Source: Reyranella sp. (GTDB lineage Bacteria > Pseudomonadota > Alphaproteobacteria > Reyranellales > Reyranellaceae). From it: a stretch of DNA of 9,851 nt. A program made the translations under genes and the position numbers. Under the pieces are notes generated by a model. That model saw only the letters and a list, made by a program, of their open reading frames with translations, had not been told where the DNA came from and ran no database searches. This document shows, piece after piece, positions 1 to 8,706 of the stretch (position 1 is its first letter; each line of letters begins with the position of its first letter). The stretch spans positions 1 to 9,851 of the forward strand of contig JADHLS010000125.1 in the NCBI GenBank assembly GCA_016780605.1. Direction: 5' to 3'.

Positions 1-142
1 GCTTGTCCATCCACACCTGGATGTCGGCTTCGCTCAAGGGGATGCGCGGCGGCACGCCGTCGACCACGCAGCCGATCGCCGGGCCGTGGCTTTCGCCCCA
101 GCTGGTGAACCGGAAGAGGGTCCCGAAACTGCTGCCGGCCAT
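1..142 (-). CDS. aroC: Chorismate synthase, N-terminal part (runs off left edge)
   Basis: Chorismate synthase makes chorismate from 5-enolpyruvylshikimate-3-phosphate with reduced FMN, the last step of the cytosolic shikimate pathway. Only the first 47 codons are inside the window. The N-terminus has the family signature: [20 protein letters not shown] near residues 5-24, then CVVDGVPP and an IPLSEADIQ stretch, where the GESHG block is the hallmark. The ATG at 142 is preceded by a strong Shine-Dalgarno AGGAGG with an 8-nt gap. It lies 16 bp after the fabI stop on the same strand, so the two are probably co-transcribed. The protein is truncated by the window edge only; nothing suggests a broken gene. 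Confidence 0.95.
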   Translation of the reverse strand, partial: MAGSSFGTLFRFTSWGESHGPAIGCVVDGVPPRIPLSEADIQVWMDK

Positions 143-150
143 GGTGCCGG

Positions 151-156
151 CCTCCT
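151..156 (-). promoter_or_regulatory. Strong ribosome binding site of aroC
   Basis: The minus strand reads AGGAGG here, 8 nt before the aroC ATG at 142 and just after the fabI stop codon (159-161). It is a perfect Shine-Dalgarno match. It fixes the aroC start and shows that aroC is translated independently although it follows fabI closely. Confidence 0.85.
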
Positions 157-158
157 GC

Positions 159-995
159 CTACTCGCCCTCGAAGTTGCCCAGCAGTTCGGCGATCTGCTT
201 GGCCGACGAGGTCTTGATCATGCCGACGACATGGTAGCCGCCGTCGACGTGCATCACTTCACCGGTCATGCCGGTGCCGAGGTCCGACAGCAGGTAGAGG
301 GCGGCATTGCCGACTTCTTCCTGCGTGATGTTGCGCTTGAGCGGTGAGTTGAGCTCGTTCCACTTCAGTATATAGCGACCGTCGTTGATGCCGGCGAAAG
401 CGAGCGTCTTGATCGGGCCCGCCGAGATGGCGTTGACGCGGATCTTCTGCTCGCCGAGGTCGGCCGCGAGATAGCGCACGCTGGCCTCGAGCGCCGCCTT
501 GGCGACCCCCATCACGTTGTAGTGCGGGATGACCCGCTCGGCGCCGTAGTAGGTGAGGGTGAGCAGGCTGCCGCCGTTCTTCATCAGCGGCACCGCGCGC
601 TGCGCGACTGCGGTGAGCGAGTAGCAGCTCACGTTCATGGTGAGCTGGAAGTTCTCCTGCGTCGTGTCGAGATAGCGTCCGCGCAGCTCGTCCTTGTTGG
701 AGAAGGCGATGGCGTGGACCACGAAGTCGAGGCCACCCCATTGCTTCTCGACCTCGGCAAAGGTGGCGTCGACGCTTTTGGCGTCCGTGACGTCGCACGG
801 CACGATGATCTTGGCGCCGATCGAGCTGGCCAGCGGCCGCACACGCCGCTCCAAGGCCTCACCCTGGAAGGTGAACGCCATCTCTGCCCCGTGATCATGG
901 CAGGCCTTGGCGATACCCCAGGCGATCGAGCGTTCGTTGGCGACGCCCATGACGAGGCCCTTTTTTCCGGCCATCAACTGTCCAGCAACGGTCAT
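159..995 (-). CDS. fabI: Enoyl-[acyl-carrier-protein] reductase (NADH), FabI type
   Basis: FabI reduces trans-2-enoyl-ACP to acyl-ACP, the last step of each type II fatty acid elongation cycle in the cytosol. The 278-aa protein is a complete short-chain dehydrogenase-fold enzyme. The nucleotide-binding region [14 protein letters not shown] spans residues 17-30. The active site carries Tyr149, Tyr159 and Lys166 in a Y-x6-K arrangement, each three positions after the E. coli FabI residues Tyr146, Tyr156 and Lys163. [10 protein letters not shown] (191-200) and the C-terminal [11 protein letters not shown] block are also typical. FabI is the triclosan and isoniazid-class target family, but resistance cannot be judged from this sequence. 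The start is uncertain: an in-frame ATG at residue 8 (position 974) begins the conserved MAGKKGL segment, and neither start has a good Shine-Dalgarno. It is followed by aroC and divergent from pdxH. Confidence 0.96.
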   Translation of the reverse strand: MTVAGQLMAGKKGLVMGVANERSIAWGIAKACHDHGAEMAFTFQGEALERRVRPLASSIGAKIIVPCDVTDAKSVDATFAEVEKQWGGLDFVVHAIAFSNKDELRGRYLDTTQENFQLTMNVSCYSLTAVAQRAVPLMKNGGSLLTLTYYGAERVIPHYNVMGVAKAALEASVRYLAADLGEQKIRVNAISAGPIKTLAFAGINDGRYILKWNELNSPLKRNITQEEVGNAALYLLSDLGTGMTGEVMHVDGGYHVVGMIKTSSAKQIAELLGNFEGE

Positions 996-1001
996 GCGTC
1001 G

Positions 1002-1030
1002 GTTCTAGCGGGGGACGGCAATTGGGACAA
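1002..1030 (-). promoter_or_regulatory. Candidate sigma70-type promoter of fabI
   Basis: On the minus strand TTGTCC (1030-1025) and TAGAAC (1007-1002) are separated by exactly 17 nt. Each matches the sigma70 consensus at 4 of 6 positions. Transcription would begin at about 995, right at the annotated fabI ATG, so that start would be leaderless; the ATG at 974 would instead have a leader of about 20 nt. This is a consensus match only, with no experimental support. Confidence 0.4.
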
Positions 1031-1073
1031 GATGCCGGTGGTTTTGCCACCCACAGCCCCTCATATTGTGGTC

Positions 1074-1667
1074 ATGATCCCTGAAAAGTCCGATCCTCTG
1101 GAGCTTTTCGCGGCGTGGTACGCGGAGGCGGAGAAGAGCGAACCCAACGATCCCTCGGCGCTCAGCCTCGCCACGGTAGGGCCCGACGGCACGCCGGCCG
1201 TCCGCATGGTGCTGCTCAAGGGCTACGATGCCTCCGGCTTCGTCTTTTATACCAACCACCAAAGCCGCAAGGGCGAGCACCTGCTGAAGCACCCCAAGGC
1301 GGCGATGCTCTTCCACTGGAAGTCGCTGCGCCGTCAGGTCCGCCTCGAGGGACCGGTATCGACAACCACGGCCGAGGAGGCCGACGACTACTTCGCCACG
1401 CGTCAGCGCGGCAGCCAGATCGGCGCCTGGGCGTCCGATCAGTCGCGGCCGCTGGAGAGTCGGTTCGCGTTGGAGAAGCGCGTTGCCGAATTCGCCGCGC
1501 GTCATGTGATCGGCAAGGTGCCGCGCCCGCCGCACTGGTCGGGGTTTCGCCTGCAGCCCCTGTTGATAGAGTTCTGGCAGGACGGCGCGTTCCGCCTGCA
1601 CGACCGGCTGGAGTACCGACGGACGTCGCCCGACGCGCCGTGGACGACCCGCACGCTCTATCCCTGA
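1074..1667 (+). CDS. pdxH: Pyridoxamine/pyridoxine 5'-phosphate oxidase
   Basis: PdxH is an FMN enzyme that oxidises pyridoxine or pyridoxamine 5'-phosphate to pyridoxal 5'-phosphate, in vitamin B6 synthesis and salvage. From the ATG at 1074 it is 197 aa, close to the family length (E. coli 218). FMN-site motifs are present: RMVLLK (44-49), FYTN (58-61), SRKG (64-67) and RQVRLEG (87-93). Residues equivalent to the E. coli substrate-site Tyr129, Arg133, Ser137, Arg197 and His199 appear as Tyr106, Arg110, Ser114, Arg174 and His176. SQIGAWAS and the terminal LYP are also typical. An upstream in-frame ATG at 1032 would add 14 residues (211 aa). Neither start has a convincing Shine-Dalgarno, and 1074 was chosen because homology begins at DPLELFAAW. 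It is divergent from fabI and probably co-transcribed with the kinase fusion 10 bp downstream. Confidence 0.95.
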   Translation: MIPEKSDPLELFAAWYAEAEKSEPNDPSALSLATVGPDGTPAVRMVLLKGYDASGFVFYTNHQSRKGEHLLKHPKAAMLFHWKSLRRQVRLEGPVSTTTAEEADDYFATRQRGSQIGAWASDQSRPLESRFALEKRVAEFAARHVIGKVPRPPHWSGFRLQPLLIEFWQDGAFRLHDRLEYRRTSPDAPWTTRTLYP

Positions 1668-1677
1668 CGGCACCGGC

Positions 1678-3171
1678 GTGACCGCGCATCCGTCCTTCGT
1701 GGTCGAGGATCAGAGCGAGGTCATCGACTTCCTGACCGCACGCCTCAAGCCCGACCGCCGGATCGATACGCACGGAGCCGTGGTGTTCCTCACACCTGAG
1801 CGGGCCTACAAGCTGAAGCGTGCCGTCAAATTTCCGTACATGGACTTCTCCACCGCCGCGCGGCGTCGGGAGATGTGCGCGGCGGAGATTGCGATCAACC
1901 ATCGGCTGGCGCCCGAGATCTATCTCGGGACCGCGCCCGTGCGCCGGCGCGGGCACGAGTTGACGCTTGGCGAGGTCGGCGAGCACGCCGATGACGCCGT
2001 CGACTGGCTGGTCGTGATGGGTCGCTTCGACGAAGATGGCATGTTCGACAGGCTGGCGGATCGCCGGGCGCTCACGCCCGAGATGATGGCGGCGCTGGGG
2101 GCCCGCATTGCCGCCTATCACGACACTTTGGCGCCGGTCAGCGGCTTCTCCGGCCCCGACGACTATCGGCGCTCGGTGGCCGCCGACATCCGCCAGCTGC
2201 GCGAGCAGGGCGATCGGCTTGACCAATCGACCACGGAGGCGCTGGCCACGGCGCTGCCCGAAGCGCTCGAAGCGCATATCGATCTGGTGGCGCGTCGCGC
2301 TGGGGCGGGGGCGGTACGGCGTTGCCATGGCGATCTGCACCTGCGCAACATTGTGCTGATCGACGGCAAGCCGGTGCCGTTCGATGCCATCGAGTTCTCG
2401 GAGCGCATGGCGAGCATCGATGTGCTCTACGATCTCGCCTTCACGCTGATGGACCTCTGCGAGCGCGACCTGCGGCCCCTGGCGAACCGGCTACTCAATG
2501 AATGGCTGTGGCGCATCGCCGAGCTGCCGCAGGCACCGCATGACGAAGCGCTGGCGCTGTTGCCGCATTTCCTGTCGCGCCGCGCCTGCGTGCGCGCCTT
2601 CGTCGACGCTGCAGGCGCGGCCGTGGCCGGCAAGGGCTACGAGGGCCCGCGCGCCTACCAGCGCATGGCGCTCGATTTCCTGCATCCCGCATCACCGCGG
2701 CTGCTGGCCATCGGCGGCCTGTCAGGCAGCGGCAAGACCACCTTGGCGCTGAAGCTGGCGCCGGAGATCGGCCGCGCCCCGGGTGCGGTCGTGGTGCGCA
2801 GCGACGTCGAACGCAAGCGCCAGGTCGGCATCGCGCTCGAGCAGCGCATGCCGGCGGGCAGCTACTCTGCCGAGGCCTCGGCCAGGGTCTACGACGCCTT
2901 CATGGCGCGCGCCGAGCGTGTGCTGCGCGCGGGCTACAGCGTCGTGCTCGACGCCGTGTTCGCCCGCGAGAATGAGCGCGCCGCGGCAGAGGCGCTGGCG
3001 CGGAAGACCGGCGTTCCATTCGACGGCATCTGGCTCGACGTGCCGAAGGACGTCGCCCAGGCCCGCGTGACGGCGCGCAAGGCCGACGCCTCGGACGCCA
3101 CGGCAGCCGTGGTCGAGCGCCAGTTCGGTTACGACCTCGGCCAAATCACCTGGCGGCGCCAGCCGGCTTGA
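1678..3171 (+). CDS. Fused aminoglycoside phosphotransferase-like / P-loop kinase protein
   Basis: This 497-aa protein joins two kinase-like modules. Residues about 1-335 resemble the phosphotransferase (APH) fold: YKLKRAVKFPYMDFST (44-59) holds the likely nucleotide-binding lysines, HGDLHLRN (217-224) is a Brenner-type catalytic loop with Asp219 and Asn224, and FDAIEF (235-240) is the DFG-equivalent metal site. Residues about 340-497 are a P-loop kinase with Walker A GLSGSGKTT (347-355) and a Walker B-like VVLDAVF (422-428). The architecture matches the widespread COG2187-COG0645 fusion annotated as aminoglycoside phosphotransferase family/AAA family ATPase; its physiological substrate is unknown to me, and drug resistance should not be inferred. 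The start is a GTG 10 bp after the pdxH stop, with no clear Shine-Dalgarno, which suggests translational coupling. No signal peptide or membrane segment is apparent, so it should be cytosolic. Confidence 0.85.
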   Translation: MTAHPSFVVEDQSEVIDFLTARLKPDRRIDTHGAVVFLTPERAYKLKRAVKFPYMDFSTAARRREMCAAEIAINHRLAPEIYLGTAPVRRRGHELTLGEVGEHADDAVDWLVVMGRFDEDGMFDRLADRRALTPEMMAALGARIAAYHDTLAPVSGFSGPDDYRRSVAADIRQLREQGDRLDQSTTEALATALPEALEAHIDLVARRAGAGAVRRCHGDLHLRNIVLIDGKPVPFDAIEFSERMASIDVLYDLAFTLMDLCERDLRPLANRLLNEWLWRIAELPQAPHDEALALLPHFLSRRACVRAFVDAAGAAVAGKGYEGPRAYQRMALDFLHPASPRLLAIGGLSGSGKTTLALKLAPEIGRAPGAVVVRSDVERKRQVGIALEQRMPAGSYSAEASARVYDAFMARAERVLRAGYSVVLDAVFARENERAAAEALARKTGVPFDGIWLDVPKDVAQARVTARKADASDATAAVVERQFGYDLGQITWRRQPA

Positions 3172-3197
3172 CATAGCCGAGAAAATGAGTGAATACT
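3168..3197 (+). promoter_or_regulatory. Candidate promoter of the Ntn-hydrolase gene
   Basis: A perfect -35 hexamer TTGACA (3168-3173) overlaps the stop codon of the kinase fusion. It is followed after 18 nt by AATACT (3192-3197), which matches TATAAT at 4 of 6 positions. Predicted transcription starts at about 3203-3205, at or next to the ATG of the downstream gene. That gene has no Shine-Dalgarno, which agrees with a leaderless mRNA. The inference rests on consensus matching. Confidence 0.5.
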
Positions 3198-3201
3198 CAC
3201 T
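3188..3201 (+). promoter_or_regulatory. Operator-like palindrome over the -10 region
   Basis: AGTGAATACTCACT is an inverted repeat with perfect 5-bp arms (AGTGA/TCACT) and a 4-bp centre. An overlapping pair TGAGT/ACTCA lies in the same place. It covers the candidate -10 element and ends 3 bp before the ATG at 3205. Size, AT-richness against a GC-rich background and position resemble a TetR-type repressor site. No regulator gene is in the window, so the cognate protein is unknown. Confidence 0.45.
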
Positions 3202-3204
3202 TCT

Positions 3205-4203
3205 ATGAAGAAAGTGCCACTGATCGATGTGAGGGCGGGTGGACCTCCGTCCCATGCCCGACAGCGGCGGCGCCAGGCGCTGGCCCTGCGCGAGGCTTGC
3301 CTTGGCTGGCTGCCCTGCGGTGGCCTTTTGGCCTGGCTGGCCGATCCCCTGGCCCGAGGATGGCTCAGGCGGTCAGGATCGCCCTTCCTGGATGAGATAG
3401 AGGCCATTTCCCGCACATTGGGTCGCCCGGGCGTCTGGCTGCTGCACAGCGCCTATGCCTTCGGCTGTACGGCCCTGGCGGACGAGGGGCCGGGCAGGCC
3501 CGTCCTTCGCCGGACCCTCGACTGGCCGTTTCCGGGCCTCGGCCGGTTGGTTGAGGTCGCCCGCCAGCGTGGCTCTGCCGGCGAGTTCCTGAACGTCACC
3601 TGGCCCGGCTTCGCGGGGGCTCTGACGGGCGTGGCGCCGGGACGTTTCGCCGCCTCGATCAATCAGGCGCCGATGCGCCGCCGCACGAAGCCGGCTTGGC
3701 TGTTGTGGCTCGATTATGCGGCGAACTCGGCGACGGCATTCTTGTCCAGCGGTCGTCCGCCACCGGAGCATGTGCTGCGCCTTGCTTTCGAGACCTGCGC
3801 CAGCTTCGACGAAGCCTGTCGGCTGCTGGAGACGGCGCCGGTCGCTCGGCCCGTGCTGTTCCTCGTGACCGGATGTTCATCCGGGCAGCGCGCACTGATC
3901 GAGCGCGACGATGAAGGGAGCCGCACCTATCGAGACACCACAGTCATCGCCAACGCCTGGCGCGATCACTCGAACGGCTGGCAGCCGCGTGTCTGCGGCG
4001 AGGGCACGCCGGTCGAGAACAATCGGAAGCGCGTGGCGGCGATGGTGGCGATCGCCGGTCATCCGGCCGATCTGGAATGGGCCGTCCCGCCGGTCGTGAA
4101 CACCTTCACGCGCCTCGTGGTCGAGATGTGCGCGGCAAGCGGACGGCTGATCGTTGCAGGTTGGGAAGCCGAAGGTCGCGTAACGGCGGTGACTAAGATC
4201 TAA
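3205..4203 (+). CDS. Acid ceramidase/NAAA-like Ntn-hydrolase (putative linear amide hydrolase or acyltransferase)
   Basis: The 332-aa protein resembles the N-terminal-nucleophile amidase group that includes acid ceramidase, NAAA and choloylglycine hydrolase; I infer this from residue pattern only. GCTALADEG (87-95) gives a candidate nucleophile Cys88, followed by RTLDW (103-107) with Arg103 and Asp106. The Cys-to-Arg and Cys-to-Asp spacings (15 and 18) nearly equal those of acid ceramidase and NAAA (16 and 19). SINQ (151-154), VIANAW (247-252) and NNRKR (272-276) fit the later substrate/oxyanion positions. If it is processed like its relatives, cleavage before Cys88 gives chains of about 87 and 245 residues. 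There is no clear signal peptide; residues 31-50 are only mildly hydrophobic. It could act on N-acyl amides or as an isopenicillin-N acyltransferase-like enzyme; substrate unknown. The start lacks a Shine-Dalgarno but follows a candidate promoter. It converges on uvrA with 6 bp between stops. Confidence 0.65.
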   Translation: MKKVPLIDVRAGGPPSHARQRRRQALALREACLGWLPCGGLLAWLADPLARGWLRRSGSPFLDEIEAISRTLGRPGVWLLHSAYAFGCTALADEGPGRPVLRRTLDWPFPGLGRLVEVARQRGSAGEFLNVTWPGFAGALTGVAPGRFAASINQAPMRRRTKPAWLLWLDYAANSATAFLSSGRPPPEHVLRLAFETCASFDEACRLLETAPVARPVLFLVTGCSSGQRALIERDDEGSRTYRDTTVIANAWRDHSNGWQPRVCGEGTPVENNRKRVAAMVAIAGHPADLEWAVPPVVNTFTRLVVEMCAASGRLIVAGWEAEGRVTAVTKI

Positions 4204-4209
4204 GCGCTG

Positions 4210-7098
<2,889 letters not shown>

Positions 7099-7119
7099 CG
7101 GTGCGAGAGAATAGGCGAT

Positions 7120-7155
7120 GCTGGGGATTATCGCATATGGCGATTAACCCCCAGC
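7120..7155. repeat. 36-bp imperfect inverted repeat upstream of uvrA
   Basis: The arms start GCTGGGG at 7120 and end CCCCAGC at 7155, with further matches TTA and TCGC toward the centre around ATATG (7134-7138). One mismatch and one single-base offset interrupt the arms; the innermost ATCGC/GCGAT pair is perfect. It ends 21 bp from the uvrA ATG and contains the likely uvrA -10. It could be an operator or a cruciform-forming site. It has no T-run, so it is not a typical intrinsic terminator. Confidence 0.6.
7127..7132 (-). promoter_or_regulatory. Candidate -10 element of uvrA
   Basis: The minus strand reads GATAAT, 5 of 6 matches to TATAAT, 28 nt before the uvrA ATG. It would give a 5' leader of about 20 nt. 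The -35 position at 17-bp spacing reads GCTGGG, a poor match, so the promoter may be weak or need an activator. It lies inside the inverted repeat 7120-7155, which suggests regulation at that repeat. Confidence 0.35.
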
Positions 7156-7315
7156 TTTCCCAGCCCCCGCGTCACAATCCCCTGTCACACGCCACTGCTT
7201 GCAATGCCTGCATTCCCGGTGCCGGAGGGGCGCCGAGGATGGAACCCGCCTGGCCACAACCCAAAATCGGTGGCTGCCCACAGGCGGGTAGGTCTAGTTT
7301 GGCGGCCGTGAGGTA

Positions 7316-7336
7316 GGTGCCGCGTCCCGCGGCACC
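7316..7336 (+). promoter_or_regulatory. Perfect 9-bp-stem hairpin in the ssb leader
   Basis: GGTGCCGCG (7316-7324) and CGCGGCACC (7328-7336) are exact reverse complements separated by TCC. This predicts a very stable GC-rich hairpin with a 3-nt loop. It ends 10 nt before the ssb Shine-Dalgarno and 21 nt before the ATG. No T-run follows, so it is not a standard terminator. If transcribed, it could affect ssb mRNA stability or translation; as DNA it could be an operator. Confidence 0.5.
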
Positions 7337-7346
7337 GGGAAAGCCA

Positions 7347-7352
7347 AGGAGG
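7347..7352 (+). promoter_or_regulatory. Ribosome binding site of ssb
   Basis: A perfect AGGAGG stands 5 nt before the ATG at 7358. It fixes the ssb start and suggests high translation, as expected for an abundant single-stranded DNA binding protein. Confidence 0.85.
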
Positions 7353-7357
7353 CCCCC

Positions 7358-7837
7358 ATGGCGGGCAGCGTCAACAAAGTCATCCTGGTCGGGAATCTCG
7401 GCCGCGACCCCGAAGTGAGGTCCATGCAGGATGGCAGATCCATGGTGAACATGTCGGTGGCCACGTCGGATACGTGGCGCGATCGCCAGACCGGCGAGCG
7501 CAAGGAGCGCACCGAATGGCACCGTGTCGTCATTTTCAACGAGAAGCTGGCGGAAGTCGCACAGAAGTTCGTGCGCAAGGGTTCCAAGGTGTATGTCGAA
7601 GGTCAGCTGGCGACCCGCAAGTGGACCGACCAGAGCGGCCAGGAGCGCTACACGACCGAGGTCGTGGTGCCGCGCTTCGGCGGCGCGCTCACCATGCTCG
7701 ACGGCCGCGGCGGCGGTGGCGGCGGTGAGGGCGGCGGCTCGGATGACGATTTCGGCGGCGGGCAGACGTCCGGCGGCGGCGGCCGTCCGGCGGCGCGCGG
7801 CGGCAAGGCCGAGCTCGACGACGACATCCCCTTCTAG
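7358..7837 (+). CDS. ssb: Single-stranded DNA-binding protein
   Basis: SSB coats single-stranded DNA as a tetramer and recruits replication and repair proteins. The 159-aa protein has the N-terminal OB fold (about residues 1-114), starting [20 protein letters not shown]. Trp40, Trp54, Phe60 and Trp89 match the E. coli DNA-stacking aromatics Trp40, Trp54, Phe60 and Trp88. A glycine-rich flexible linker (about 117-149) with long Gly runs leads to the acidic partner-binding tip DDDIPF (154-159), which equals the E. coli tip motif. It has a strong Shine-Dalgarno, and a stable hairpin sits in its leader. It is divergent from uvrA, as in many proteobacteria. In many alphaproteobacteria gyrA follows ssb, but here a racemase-like gene does, 92 bp downstream. 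Confidence 0.97.
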   Translation: MAGSVNKVILVGNLGRDPEVRSMQDGRSMVNMSVATSDTWRDRQTGERKERTEWHRVVIFNEKLAEVAQKFVRKGSKVYVEGQLATRKWTDQSGQERYTTEVVVPRFGGALTMLDGRGGGGGGEGGGSDDDFGGGQTSGGGGRPAARGGKAELDDDIPF

Positions 7838-7860
7838 AGCGCGGCTGCGATCGAGCGCCG

Positions 7861-7885
7861 GGCCGCTGCGGATCATCCCGCGGCC
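7861..7885 (+). other. GC-rich hairpin after ssb
   Basis: GGCC, a 3-nt bulge and GCGG (7861-7871) can pair with CCGCGGCC (7878-7885) around the loop ATCATC. It lies 23 bp after the ssb stop but has no following T-run, so it is at best a weak or Rho-assisted end signal or a site for 3' processing. Separately, GGAACCTG occurs twice with an 11-bp period (7898-7905 and 7909-7916). Confidence 0.25.
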
Positions 7886-7929
7886 GGGCGACTCGGCGGA
7901 ACCTGGGTGGAACCTGAAGGTCTAGATCG

Positions 7930-8700
7930 ATGGCCCGCATCTGGTACCAAAGCTTCGTTCATCCGGTCGAGCAGGCGCCCTACATCGAGCGGCTGCAGGC
8001 GATGTTGACCAAGGTCGCTACGCCCGGCGTCAGCTTCGAGGTCCACGGGCTCGATCCGCCGGATCATTCGTTCCATGCGCTCACCGAGTTCCGTTGCGCC
8101 GCGCAGGTCATCGGCAACGCCATCGCCGCCGAGAAGGTGGGCTACGACGCCTTCGTGATCGGACACTTCCAGGAGCCCGGCCTGATCGAGATCAAGGGCG
8201 CGGTCGACATCCCCGTCATCGGCCTGGGCGAGGCCAATCTGCTGGCCGCGCTCAGCATGGGCGGCAGGCTCGGCCTGGTCACCATCGATCCGGTCTTCGT
8301 TCCCTGGCACGACCGGCAGATCCGCATGCACGGGTTCGGCGAGCGCTATGCCGGCACGCAGGCGCTGAAGATGAACCTGCCGGCCTTCATGAAGGCCTTC
8401 ACTGACGAGACGGCCTACGCCCAGGTGCGCAGCCAGTTCGTCGCGCAGGTCAAACCGCTGATCGAGAAGGGGGCGGAGGTGATCATCCCGGCGGGTGGCC
8501 TGCCCATGCTGCTGTTCGCGCGCGAAAGCCCGTTTGTGATCGACCATGCGCCGGTGCTGAACGGGATCGCCATTGTCGCCAAGGCGACCGAGATGGCGTT
8601 GTCGCTGAAGGCGATCACCAATGTGGTCGTCAGCCGCCGGGGCACCTACGCCAAGGCGCCGCCCGCGGCCATTGACGAGTTCAAGGCGCGGCTGCGCTGA
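7930..8700 (+). CDS. Asp/Glu/hydantoin racemase-family protein lacking both catalytic cysteines
   Basis: The 256-aa protein has the fold signatures of the Asp/Glu/hydantoin racemase superfamily. The stretch AFVIGHFQEPGL (74-85) aligns with the first catalytic loop of hydantoin racemases (G-C-x-x-D-P-G-L), followed by DIPVIGLGEA (93-102) and GRLGLVTI (112-119). The segment EVIIPAGGLPMLL (183-195) aligns with the second loop (G-C-A-G). The usual cysteines are replaced by His79 and Ala188; the only Cys in the protein is Cys56, outside these loops. A two-cysteine racemase mechanism is therefore unlikely, and the true activity and substrate are unknown. GAAGG (7916-7920) lies 9 nt before the ATG and supports this start. 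It follows ssb by 92 bp and precedes the DUF4166 gene by 6 bp, probably in one transcript with the latter. No signal peptide or membrane segment is seen. Confidence 0.82.
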   Translation: MARIWYQSFVHPVEQAPYIERLQAMLTKVATPGVSFEVHGLDPPDHSFHALTEFRCAAQVIGNAIAAEKVGYDAFVIGHFQEPGLIEIKGAVDIPVIGLGEANLLAALSMGGRLGLVTIDPVFVPWHDRQIRMHGFGERYAGTQALKMNLPAFMKAFTDETAYAQVRSQFVAQVKPLIEKGAEVIIPAGGLPMLLFARESPFVIDHAPVLNGIAIVAKATEMALSLKAITNVVVSRRGTYAKAPPAAIDEFKARLR

Positions 8701-8706
8701 GCCAGG

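Noticed and set aside
1037..1051. GGTGG-TTTTG-CCACC small hairpin between fabI and pdxH
   Set aside because: Five-bp GC-rich arms are common by chance in DNA of this composition, and it fits no promoter geometry that I could find.
522..1073. Upstream extension of the pdxH frame
   Set aside because: The frame stays open back to 522 but runs antisense through fabI. PdxH homology begins at about residue 7 from the ATG at 1074.
1216..2340. 374-codon minus-strand frame across pdxH and the kinase fusion
   Set aside because: It is Arg/Pro/Ala-rich and motif-free, and covers two well-supported genes on the other strand.
3185..3208. Seven-codon mini-ORF (MSEYSLL) overlapping the Ntn-hydrolase start as ATGA
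   Set aside because: It has no Shine-Dalgarno and overlaps the predicted -10 and operator, so it is probably not transcribed from the proposed promoter. It could matter only if transcription reads through from the kinase gene.
7099..7357. LexA (SOS) box between uvrA and ssb
   Set aside because: No GTTC-N7-GTTC, GAAC-N7-GAAC or CTG-N10-CAG site was found. The single GAAC at 7232-7235 has no partner at the right distance.
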